NCBI RefSeq assembly: GCF_022288825.1
Contig: NZ_JAKOOW010000026.1
Span: 376 to 64,375 of the forward strand
DNA length: 64,000 bases
Source: Kingella pumchi
Lineage (GTDB): Bacteria > Pseudomonadota > Gammaproteobacteria > Burkholderiales > Neisseriaceae
Reading direction: 5' to 3'
Numbering within the stretch: position 1 is the first letter of the stretch; the number at the start of each line of letters is the position of its first letter. Shown here piece after piece: positions 17,138-23,508 of this stretch. The notes beneath the pieces are model-generated. The model made no database searches. It saw nothing but the letters and a program-made list of their open reading frames with translations, and was not told where the DNA came from. The position numbers were made by a program, and so were the translations under genes.

Positions 17138-17746
17138 ATGCCCGACACCGAACCACTCCCGCTCCTTATCCTTTGCGGCGGCCAAAGCAGCCGCATGGGC
17201 AGCCCCAAAGCCCTGTTGCCCGTAGCAGGCGGCACGCTGCTCGATTATCTTGCCGCGCACACCGCGCCCAAGCGCCCGCTGTGGCTGGCCGACGACGGCA
17301 GCGGTTTGCCCGCGCCTGCCCGCGCCGTGCGCCTGCCCGATGCCTTGCCCGACAAACAAGGGCCGCTGTCGGCCGTGTTGTCGGCGCTGCAACAAGCGCA
17401 GCGGCAGGGTTTGGCGGGCATTTTTGTGATGACCTGCGATACTTTGATTAAGCCCGAAGCCATGATAGGCCGTCTGAACGCTGCGGGCGCACCCGATTGC
17501 GATACCGTATTGATGCTGCGCTCGCCCGAAACCGCTTATCCGCTCTTGGCCTACTGGCCGTCGTGCCTTTCAGACGGCCTTGCCGCCTATCTCGACAGCG
17601 GCAGCCGCCGCGTGATGCGCTGGGTGGCGCAAATCCAAGCCCGTGATACCGCCATGCCCGAGGCGTGGCAGCCCTACGCCAATTTCAACACCCCTGCCGA
17701 ATTTGCCGCCGCGCTGGCTGCGTGGCAGGCGCAACAGGCAGCCTGA
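17138..17746 (+). CDS. mobA: molybdenum cofactor guanylyltransferase MobA
   Basis: MobA, 202 aa, attaches GMP to molybdenum cofactor to form the MGD cofactor that nitrate reductase needs. The nucleotide-binding signature LCGGQSSRMGSPKALLP (12-28) and the metal-site motif TCDTL are present. Two GCCGTCTGAA-type DUS lie within the gene (near 17469 and 17569). The end QQAA-stop is encoded by a kingDUS. It is the fourth cofactor gene in the cluster. Confidence 0.94.
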   Translation: MPDTEPLPLLILCGGQSSRMGSPKALLPVAGGTLLDYLAAHTAPKRPLWLADDGSGLPAPARAVRLPDALPDKQGPLSAVLSALQQAQRQGLAGIFVMTCDTLIKPEAMIGRLNAAGAPDCDTVLMLRSPETAYPLLAYWPSCLSDGLAAYLDSGSRRVMRWVAQIQARDTAMPEAWQPYANFNTPAEFAAALAAWQAQQAA

Positions 17747-17914
17747 AAGCGCCGCCGCCGTTTGGGCTGAAATAGACCCTAATTCTTTCGGTCAAATTTA
17801 CAAAAAATCACACTTCGGCTAAGATGGTGCCCGTTTTTGCCAAGGCGGCGCCAAGACCGTTTCAAGTAAAATATTTTTCAATAATTTCATATAAATACTG
17901 ATAAAGGACTCCAC

Positions 17915-18343
17915 ATGAAAACCAGCGCGCGCAACCAATTGGTCGGCACTGTCAAAGCCATCAAACACGGCGCGGTCAACGACGAAGTCATCGTTGCCCT
18001 GAATGGCGGCCAGGAACTGGCCGCAACCATCACCTGCGACAGCCGCGAATATCTCGAACTCAAAGAAGGCAAACCCGTCGTCGCCCTGATTAAATCCACC
18101 AGCGTCATCATTGCCACCGATGCCGCCCACATCAAACTCTCCGCCCGCAACCGACTGACCGGCACCATCAGCAACATCAGCCGCGGCGCAGTGTATTCCT
18201 TGGTGGAAATCGATCTCGGCAGCGGCGTCTTCATCATCGCCGGCATCACCATCGAAAGCTCCGACGGTCTCGAACTGCAGGTCGGCCAAACCGCCACCGC
18301 GCTGTTTAAAGCCGGCAGCGTGATTTTGGGCGTACCGGCGTAA
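17915..18343 (+). CDS. mop: di-Mop molybdate-binding protein (molbindin)
   Basis: Small cytoplasmic protein of 142 aa built of two Mop/TOBE domains: SARNQLVGTVKAIKHGAVND and SARNRLTGTISNISRGAVYS begin the two repeats. Molbindins of this type bind molybdate oligomerically and buffer it in the cytoplasm. The 168-bp leader is AT-rich. A strong hairpin of GGCCGTCTGAA DUS follows the gene. It closes the molybdenum cofactor cluster and lies next to an ABC importer that may supply the oxyanion. Confidence 0.92.
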   Translation: MKTSARNQLVGTVKAIKHGAVNDEVIVALNGGQELAATITCDSREYLELKEGKPVVALIKSTSVIIATDAAHIKLSARNRLTGTISNISRGAVYSLVEIDLGSGVFIIAGITIESSDGLELQVGQTATALFKAGSVILGVPA

Positions 18344-18361
18344 AGCGGTTTATCTGAAAAG

Positions 18362-18405
18362 AAAAGGCCGTCTGAACCAGATTGCGGGTTCAGACGGCCT
18401 TTTTT
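18362..18405 (+). terminator. AG-dialect DUS-pair terminator after mop
   Basis: AAGGCCGTCTGAACC / GGTTCAGACGGCCTT with a T-run. It is the only terminator in the window that I saw built from the GCCGTCTGAA dialect. Confidence 0.92.
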
Positions 18406-18452
18406 ATTTTTGAGTTTGCCAACACGCTGATTGCGCCCCCCTAAGCAACGTC

Positions 18453-18472
18453 ATTCCCGCCTGCGCGGGAAT
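18453..18472. repeat. dRS3 repeat
   Basis: ATTCCCGCCTGCGCGGGAAT, exact dRS3 format, in the gap between mop and the binding-protein gene. Confidence 0.85.
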
Positions 18473-18564
18473 GGTGCCGCTTGGAGCAGTCTGCGGGTTT
18501 GGCAAAAGTTTCAGGCTGCCTTCCTGCACGGAAAAGCAGCCTGAAAACCTTTTGCCCGAACGGA

Positions 18565-19590
18565 CTACTGCGGATCCAAACCGTCCACAATCCTTTGCGC
18601 GTCGCCCTTGCTCAGATTGTAGCGATAGTATTTTTGGTAAAACGCCTGGGTTTTGGCGGCCAGGTCAAGGTCGCGGAAGCGCTCGGGGTGGAGCAGTTTG
18701 CCCGCCCACAACACTTGCAGCGCGCCTTCGGCGCTGTAGCGGTCCCAGCCGAAAGTGCCGCCCGGGTTGGCGTGCAGACGGTTGTTTTTCACCGCCTTAA
18801 TGCTCTGCCAGGACGGGTCTTTGCGGATTTTGGCGATGGCCTGCGCGGCATTGCGGCCGCCGATGATGACGATGTCGGGGTTGGCTTTGACGATTTCCTC
18901 CATCGGCACTTCGGCCAGGTTGGCGGTGTCCGGCAGGGCGGTGCGGCCGCCGGCGATGCGTATCCAGTCGCCGACGATGGAGCGGCCGCCGTCGATTTTG
19001 CGCAGGTTGCTGCCGTCGGAAATGTGCAGCACCAGCGGTTTTTGCGCGGCGGGGATGGCTTTGGTGCGCTCGGAAACCAGGCGGATATTGGCGTCCAGCT
19101 CGGCGTTGTACTGCTTGGCAATCTGCGGCGCTTTGCCGCCGATGACGTCGGCGGTGATGCTGACGGTTTTTTTCAGGCCGTCATAAGTTTGGAAATTGAC
19201 CAGCACGGTTTTCAGCCCGGCCTGTTTCACCTGCTGCTGCATGGACGGCTGGGAAAGCAGCACCACGTCGGGGCGGGCGGCGAGCAGGGCTTCGCTTTGC
19301 ACGGTGGTGCCGTTGGAGAGCGCGGGCACTTTTTTGATGCGCGGATAGACTTTGGCAAACCACGGGCGTTGCTGGATGGTTTCGACCGTGCCGACGAGTT
19401 TGTCTGCGCCGCCCAACAAGAGGACGACTTGGTTATTGGCCGGCCATAAATCGGCGATGCGGTTGACTTGGTCGGGAATTTCGACGGCGTTGCCGTTGAT
19501 GTCGCGCACGCTGCGGGCGTGGACGGGTGCGAGGGCGAGGGCGGCGCCGAGCAGGGCTGCGGCGAGGGTTTTGACGGGTTGTCGGAACAT
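18565..19590 (-). CDS. ABC importer periplasmic binding protein (FecB/BtuF/MolA-type)
   Basis: Class III periplasmic binding protein, 341 aa. The signal peptide is about 1-24 (AAALLGAALALAPVHA) and the mature start is RSVRDINGNAVEIP. The domain keeps the PBP2 pattern of iron-chelate, cobalamin and molybdate binders (ALLAARPDVVLLSQP, WQSIKAVKNNRL). ATG 19590 is chosen because AAAGGA lies just upstream. The matching permease and ATPase lie at 20.7-22.7 kb on the same strand, but a plus-strand oxidoreductase is inserted between. Adjacency to mop argues for molybdate, as in Haemophilus MolA. Adjacency to a FepA-type receptor argues for a ferric siderophore. Confidence 0.82.
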   Translation of the reverse strand: MFRQPVKTLAAALLGAALALAPVHARSVRDINGNAVEIPDQVNRIADLWPANNQVVLLLGGADKLVGTVETIQQRPWFAKVYPRIKKVPALSNGTTVQSEALLAARPDVVLLSQPSMQQQVKQAGLKTVLVNFQTYDGLKKTVSITADVIGGKAPQIAKQYNAELDANIRLVSERTKAIPAAQKPLVLHISDGSNLRKIDGGRSIVGDWIRIAGGRTALPDTANLAEVPMEEIVKANPDIVIIGGRNAAQAIAKIRKDPSWQSIKAVKNNRLHANPGGTFGWDRYSAEGALQVLWAGKLLHPERFRDLDLAAKTQAFYQKYYRYNLSKGDAQRIVDGLDPQ

Positions 19591-19691
19591 TTCGGGTTTC
19601 CTTTGCTGGGTTGGTGGATGGGTTTTCAGGCTGCTTTTTCGGTTTTGGCTGCGCCGAAACTGTGCTTTCAGACGGCCTTTAGGTTTGGGAC

Positions 19692-19697
19692 TATAAT
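19692..19697 (+). promoter_or_regulatory. candidate -10 element for the oxidoreductase gene
   Basis: TATAAT, 37 nt upstream of the ATG at 19734. No convincing -35 at 17 bp; the upstream bases are a GCCGTCTGAA-type DUS. Confidence 0.45.
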
Positions 19698-19733
19698 GCA
19701 AAGCCTCTCCAACGCAGAAGAAAGGACTCTGCA

Positions 19734-20324
19734 ATGAAAACGCTGATCAATGTTTTCCATCCCAAATTGGAACAATCCACCGTAAACCGCCTGTGGGCGC
19801 AGCGGCTGGAAGGGCTGCCCGATGTAACCGTGCGCCGCGTGTACAGCCTGTATCCGGACGGCAAAATCGATGTTGCCGCCGAACAGACCGCACTGTTGGC
19901 GCACGACCGCTTGGTGTTTCAGCACCCGTTTTTCTGGTATTCCGTGCCGCCCTTGATGAAACAATGGTTTGACGACGTGCTCACCTACAACTGGGCATAC
20001 GGCCCGACAGGAAAAGCGTTGGCGGGCAAAGAATGGGTGTCGTCCATTTCAACAGGCGGGCCGGCGGATTCTTACCAGGCAGGCGGCTACAACAGCTATT
20101 CCATGAGCGAATTTTTGAAGCCGCTGCAACAAACCGCTAATCTCATCCAAACCAAATTCCTGCCGCCGTTTATTTTCCACGGCGCAGTCGGCGCAAACGA
20201 AGCGGCAATCCGGCAGTCTGCCGACAATATGGCGGCGCATATCCTTGACCCGCTGCTTGACCCGCAGAAAAAACTCGCCGCGCTGCTGGCGAAAATGCAG
20301 GAAGACGGCATTACGCTGGAATAG
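19734..20324 (+). CDS. flavodoxin-fold NAD(P)H oxidoreductase (KefF/MdaB family)
   Basis: Protein of 196 aa with the Flavodoxin_2 signature: FQHPFFWYSVPPLMKQWFDDVLTYNWAYG and the STGGPADSYQ flavin loop. Relatives are KefF, MdaB and YwrO, FMN/FAD-dependent quinone reductases in the cytoplasm. It lies between the binding protein and the ATPase of the importer but on the opposite strand, so it is not part of that operon. A role in reducing an imported metal chelate is possible but is inference only. Confidence 0.85.
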   Translation: MKTLINVFHPKLEQSTVNRLWAQRLEGLPDVTVRRVYSLYPDGKIDVAAEQTALLAHDRLVFQHPFFWYSVPPLMKQWFDDVLTYNWAYGPTGKALAGKEWVSSISTGGPADSYQAGGYNSYSMSEFLKPLQQTANLIQTKFLPPFIFHGAVGANEAAIRQSADNMAAHILDPLLDPQKKLAALLAKMQEDGITLE

Positions 20325-20339
20325 CCGCCGCGCCCTCCG

Positions 20340-20374
20340 AAGGCAGCCTGAAAACCGTTTCAGGCTGCTTTTTC
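20340..20374 (+). terminator. DUS-pair terminator
   Basis: AAGGCAGCCTGAAAACC / GTTTCAGGCTGCTTTTT, starting 15 nt after the stop of the oxidoreductase gene. Confidence 0.85.
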
Positions 20375-20401
20375 GGTTTTTAGACGGCCTTTCGGGTTTG
20401 T

Positions 20402-20504
20402 GTAGGGTGTGTGCCGCAAGGCACGCACGCGGTTTGCCGGTGTTCGGGCACGGGCGGCGGTTCGGACATTGTATCCGCGTGCGTGGCGGAGCCACACACC
20501 CTAC
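20402..20504. mobile_element. 103-bp inverted-repeat element
   Basis: The left end reads GTAGGGTGTGTG then CACGCACGCGG. The right end in reverse complement reads GTAGGGTGTGTG then CACGCACGCGG, with 7-8 unmatched bases between the two blocks on each side. It is non-coding and resembles a small palindromic MITE or dispersed repeat. Confidence 0.6.
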
Positions 20505-20526
20505 GTTAGGTTTCCGGCTGCCTTGC

Positions 20527-20660
20527 TCCCTCTCCCACTTGCTGGGGAGGGCTGGGGCGGTTGCGGCTTGGCAATATTTGCGGCGCGGCAGCCAAGCGGT
20601 TCGGCGAACCGCCACCCCCTCCCCGCCCCTCCCCCGCGTAGGGCGCAGGGGGAGGGAGTT
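20527..20660. repeat. ~135-bp palindromic repeat, copy 1
   Basis: Begins TCCCTCTCCCACTTGCTGGG and ends GCGCAGGGGGAGGGAGTT, with an internal GCGGTTCGGCGAACCGC hairpin. Homologous to 21566-21705 and 22876-23014. Confidence 0.85.
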
Positions 20661-20713
20661 GGGCAGTCGGCGTTTGTGTTTTTTCAGACGGCCTTTGCGG
20701 TTTTCAGGCTGCC

Positions 20714-21517
20714 TTACGCCTGCGCCCGTTGCGGCAGCGGCGCGAGGGCGCAGACGCGGCGGCTCCAGCCGGGGATGCCGAGCAGGCGCAGGTCGGTTTG
20801 GTAGAGCGACTGCAGCGCGTCTTGGGTCAGGATGTCGGCGGTGTTGCCGCTTTGCACGGTGCCGTCGGCCAACAGCAGCGCGGTTTGGCTTTGCGGGTGG
20901 CGGCCGTGCAGCAGCAGCGGGTGTTCGGGGTTGTGGGTGGTATTGATAACGGTGTAGCCCGCTTCGGCCAAATCGGCCATCAGGCTGAGGATGGCGGCGG
21001 CGTTGCCGTAGTCAAGGGCGGAGGTGGGTTCGTCAAACAGAATCACTCGCGGCTCTTGGGCCAGGGCGCGGGCGATGTTGGCGAGCTGTTTTTCGCCGCC
21101 GCTGGTTTCCATGTAGATTTTTTGCGCCAAACGGGCGATGCCCAGTTTCTCCAGCGCGGCTTCGGCCACGGCGTAATCGGCTGCGGCGGGCTTGGCATAC
21201 AGCGGCAGGCGGGCGGCACGGCCGAGCAATACGTAATCGAGTACGGTGTAGCGGTAGGTTTGCGGGGCGTTTTGCGAAACGTAGGCGATGCTGCGGGCGG
21301 TTTCGCGCGGGTTAAGATCGGCGGTATCGCGCCCGTCGAGCAGCGCGCGCCCCTGCTGCGGTTTGAAGAGGCCGCTAATGCAGTTGAGCAGGGTGGATTT
21401 GCCCGCGCCGTTGCGCCCGAGCAGCGAGAGCAGCGTGCCGGCAGGCAGCTCGAGATTCACGCCTTGGAGTACGGCGCGGCTGCGGTAGGCGTAGTGAAGG
21501 TTTTGGATTTGGAGCAT
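20714..21517 (-). CDS. FecE-type ABC importer ATP-binding protein
   Basis: ABC ATPase, 267 aa from the ATG at 21517 (MLQIQNLHYAYRSRAVL). Walker A is LLGRNGAGKST, the signature is TSGGEKQLANIARAL, and Walker B is VILFDEPTSALD, with the switch His in NTTHNPEH. It is of the type that works with FecCD/BtuC permeases. The upstream open frame through the repeat region is not counted. It is separated from its permease by 220 bp containing copy 2 of the palindromic repeat. The substrate is unresolved: iron chelate, molybdate/tungstate or nickel/cobalamin. Confidence 0.88.
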   Translation of the reverse strand: MLQIQNLHYAYRSRAVLQGVNLELPAGTLLSLLGRNGAGKSTLLNCISGLFKPQQGRALLDGRDTADLNPRETARSIAYVSQNAPQTYRYTVLDYVLLGRAARLPLYAKPAAADYAVAEAALEKLGIARLAQKIYMETSGGEKQLANIARALAQEPRVILFDEPTSALDYGNAAAILSLMADLAEAGYTVINTTHNPEHPLLLHGRHPQSQTALLLADGTVQSGNTADILTQDALQSLYQTDLRLLGIPGWSRRVCALAPLPQRAQA

Positions 21518-21565
21518 TTTTCGGGTGTTGGTTTTCAGGCTGCTTTGGGGCAGATGGTTTCTTTT

Positions 21566-21705
21566 TCCCTCTCCCGCTTGCGGGGGAGGGTTAGGGTGGG
21601 GGTGTTTGCGGCTGGATAAACGTTTGCGGTTCGACAGCCAAAGCATTTCTGCGAAATGCCACCCCCTCCCCAGCCCTCCCCCGCGCGGGCGCAGGAGAGG
21701 GAGCT
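21566..21705. repeat. ~135-bp palindromic repeat, copy 2
   Basis: Begins TCCCTCTCCCGCTTGCGGGG and ends GCGCAGGAGAGGGAGCTT. Copy 3 is highly similar throughout, including the core GTTTGYGGTTC and a conserved tail (GATTGCTG...GTTTCAGAC) that carries a DUS-like sequence. Confidence 0.88.
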
Positions 21706-21737
21706 TGATTGCTGCTGAATTAACTGTTTCAGACGGC

Positions 21738-22730
21738 CTAATCCGCCGGTTTCTGCCGCACCAGCACCCAGGCGAAAAACGGGGCGCCGATAAAGCCGGT
21801 AAGGATGCCCAGCGGGATTTCCTGCGTATAAAGGTTGCGCGCCAGCGTGTCGGCCAACAGCAGAAACAGCGCGCCGACCAGCAGCGACAGCGGCAGGCTG
21901 CGCAGGTTGTTGTCGCCCACGAGCATCCGCGCCAGATGCGGTACGACCAGACCAAGCCAGCCGATGGTGCCGCTGATGCACACGGCCGAGGCGGTGAGCA
22001 GCGTGGCGCAGACAATCATCAGCAGCCGCTCTTTGCGGGTGTCGGCGCCCACCAGCCGTGCTTCGCGCTCGCCCAGCGACAGCACGTTAATCCGCCAGCG
22101 CATCAGCAGCAACAGCAGCGCGGGCAGCAGCATCACCGGCACAAGCCACACCAGTTGCTCGGTTTGCGCCTTGGCCAGGCTGCCCATCTGCCAATAGACG
22201 ATTTCGGCCAGCTCGGTTTCGGGGTCGGCCAGATATTTGACCACGCCGAGCGTTGCGCCCATAAAACCGGACACGACAATGCCCGCGAGCACCAGCACCA
22301 CCGCCGAGTCGCGGCCGATCAGGCGCGGCAGGGTCAGGGTCAAGGCCACCGCCAGCAGGCCGCCGCCGAAAGCCGCGCCCTGCATGGCAAGCATGCCGCC
22401 GCCGGCAATTACCGCCGCCGCCGCGCCGACGCACGCGCCGGAGGATACGCCGAGCAAATCGGGCGACACCAGCGGGTTGCGGAAAATGCCCTGATACACC
22501 GCGCCCGCCAGCGACAGCGCCATACCCACCAGCATCGCGGCGGCAATGCGCGGCAGGCGCAGGTTGAAGATGATGTTTTGGTAGGTTTCGTCGGCGTTGT
22601 GGCCGCTCAGGGTCTGCCACACGGCATCGAGCGGCACGGGATAGCGCCCCCACGACAGGGAAAACACGGCGGCGGCAGCAAGCGCGGCGGCGGTCAGGGC
22701 GAGCAGGACGGGGTAGGGAATGCGGGACAT
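21738..22730 (-). CDS. FecCD-family ABC importer permease
   Basis: Permease of 330 aa with about 9-10 transmembrane helices. The FecCD signatures are RLPRIAAAMLVGMALSLAGA, GIFRNPLVSPDLLGVSSGA and FIGAPFFAWVL. The coupling-helix region is GTIGWLGLVVPHLARML. ATG 22730 (MSRIPYP) is used; a GTG at 22745 is possible. It belongs with the ATPase and binding protein nearby. This type II fold serves siderophore, haem, cobalamin and molybdate (MolB) import. Confidence 0.9.
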   Translation of the reverse strand: MSRIPYPVLLALTAAALAAAAVFSLSWGRYPVPLDAVWQTLSGHNADETYQNIIFNLRLPRIAAAMLVGMALSLAGAVYQGIFRNPLVSPDLLGVSSGACVGAAAAVIAGGGMLAMQGAAFGGGLLAVALTLTLPRLIGRDSAVVLVLAGIVVSGFMGATLGVVKYLADPETELAEIVYWQMGSLAKAQTEQLVWLVPVMLLPALLLLLMRWRINVLSLGEREARLVGADTRKERLLMIVCATLLTASAVCISGTIGWLGLVVPHLARMLVGDNNLRSLPLSLLVGALFLLLADTLARNLYTQEIPLGILTGFIGAPFFAWVLVRQKPAD

Positions 22731-22875
22731 AGGAAACGGTGGCACAGGCAGCCTAAACGGGGTTTCAGGCTGCTTTTTTATGGTTCGGATGGCGGGCGGG
22801 TTTGGCGGGTTTCAGGCTGCCTTGTGCTTTCAGGCAGCCTGAAAAGGCCGTCTGAAACATGGCGGGTAACAGCGT

Positions 22876-23014
22876 TCCCTCTCCCGCTTGCGGGGGAGGG
22901 CTAGGGTGGGGGCGCTTGCGGCTGGACAAACGTTTGTGGTTCCGCAGCCAAAGCGGTTCTGCGAACCGCCACCCCCTCCCCAACCCGCCCCCGCGCGGGC
23001 GCAGGGGAGGGAGT
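22876..23014. repeat. ~135-bp palindromic repeat, copy 3
   Basis: Begins TCCCTCTCCCGCTTGCGGGG and ends GCGCAGGGGAGGGAGTTT, with an internal GCGGTTCTGCGAACCGC hairpin. Same orientation as copies 1 and 2. Confidence 0.88.
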
Positions 23015-23122
23015 TTGATTGCTGTCGGATTAGCCGTTTCAGACAGCCTTTTATGCCGTCTGAAAAGGCAGTTTGCGTAGGTCGGATACCCGTAACCGAC
23101 TTTTCAGGCTGCCCCATTTGTT

Positions 23123-23253
23123 CCGTCATTCCCGCGCAGGCGGGAATCTTGCCGGAGCTTGGGCATGGTTTGGGAAACCGTCGGTCGTTTGTCTTCAAAC
23201 AAGATTCCCGCCTGCGCGGGGGTAGCGTAGCGGACTTGCGAAGCTAATGACGG
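23123..23253. repeat. NIME-like block bounded by dRS3 repeats
   Basis: CCGTCATT plus a perfect dRS3 (23128-23147) begins the block. A degenerate dRS3 (23204-23223) and AATGACGG (23246-23253) close it in inverted orientation. This matches the layout of neisserial intergenic mosaic elements, in which spacer sequences are flanked by dRS3. Confidence 0.65.
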
Positions 23254-23342
23254 CATTTGCGCTTTCAGGCTGCTTTGGGTGCAAGGCTGGCGGTTTTTCC
23301 CTTTTCAGGCTGCCTGAAAACGAAAAATCAAAAAGGGCGCGA

Positions 23343-23379
23343 TTCGACCATAAAGCGCGGCGGATTGTGATTGGTCGAA
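23343..23379 (+). promoter_or_regulatory. inverted repeat upstream of the receptor gene
   Basis: TTCGACCA (23343-23350) and TGGTCGAA (23372-23379), perfect 8-bp arms 21 bp apart, about 130 nt before the ATG. It could be an operator for an iron-responsive or AraC-type regulator. No clear Fur box was found in this gap. Confidence 0.35.
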
Positions 23380-23508
23380 AGGATTAGTCCTTACGTTCTA
23401 TATCAATACGCAAACAAAACCTTACAATTTCGCACCTTTTTTCCAGCCGTAGCCGAAAACCAAAAATTCAAGCGACAAATCATAATCTTACACAGGAAGC
23501 CTCAAATC

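Larger units (their letters stand above)
20325..20713. other. repeat-filled gap after the oxidoreductase gene
   Basis: 389 bp without a gene. In order it holds a DUS-pair terminator (20340-20374), a 103-bp inverted-repeat element (20402-20504), copy 1 of the ~135-bp palindromic repeat (20527-20660), and DUS of both dialects (near 20685 and 20703). Confidence 0.8.
22731..23508. other. 778-bp gap between permease and TonB receptor
   Basis: No gene seen. Contents in order: several DUS of both dialects (22760-22860), copy 3 of the palindromic repeat, an AT-DUS (ATGCCGTCTGAA at 23053-23064), a GTAGGTCGGATAC repeat (23077-23100), a NIME-like block with two dRS3 ends (23123-23253), DUS near 23264-23320, and the receptor promoter region with an 8-bp inverted repeat. 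Confidence 0.75.

Noticed and set aside
21518..22015. Extension of the ABC ATPase frame through the repeat
   Set aside because: The extra residues translate the palindromic repeat and antisense permease sequence; the ATPase domain starts at MLQIQNL.
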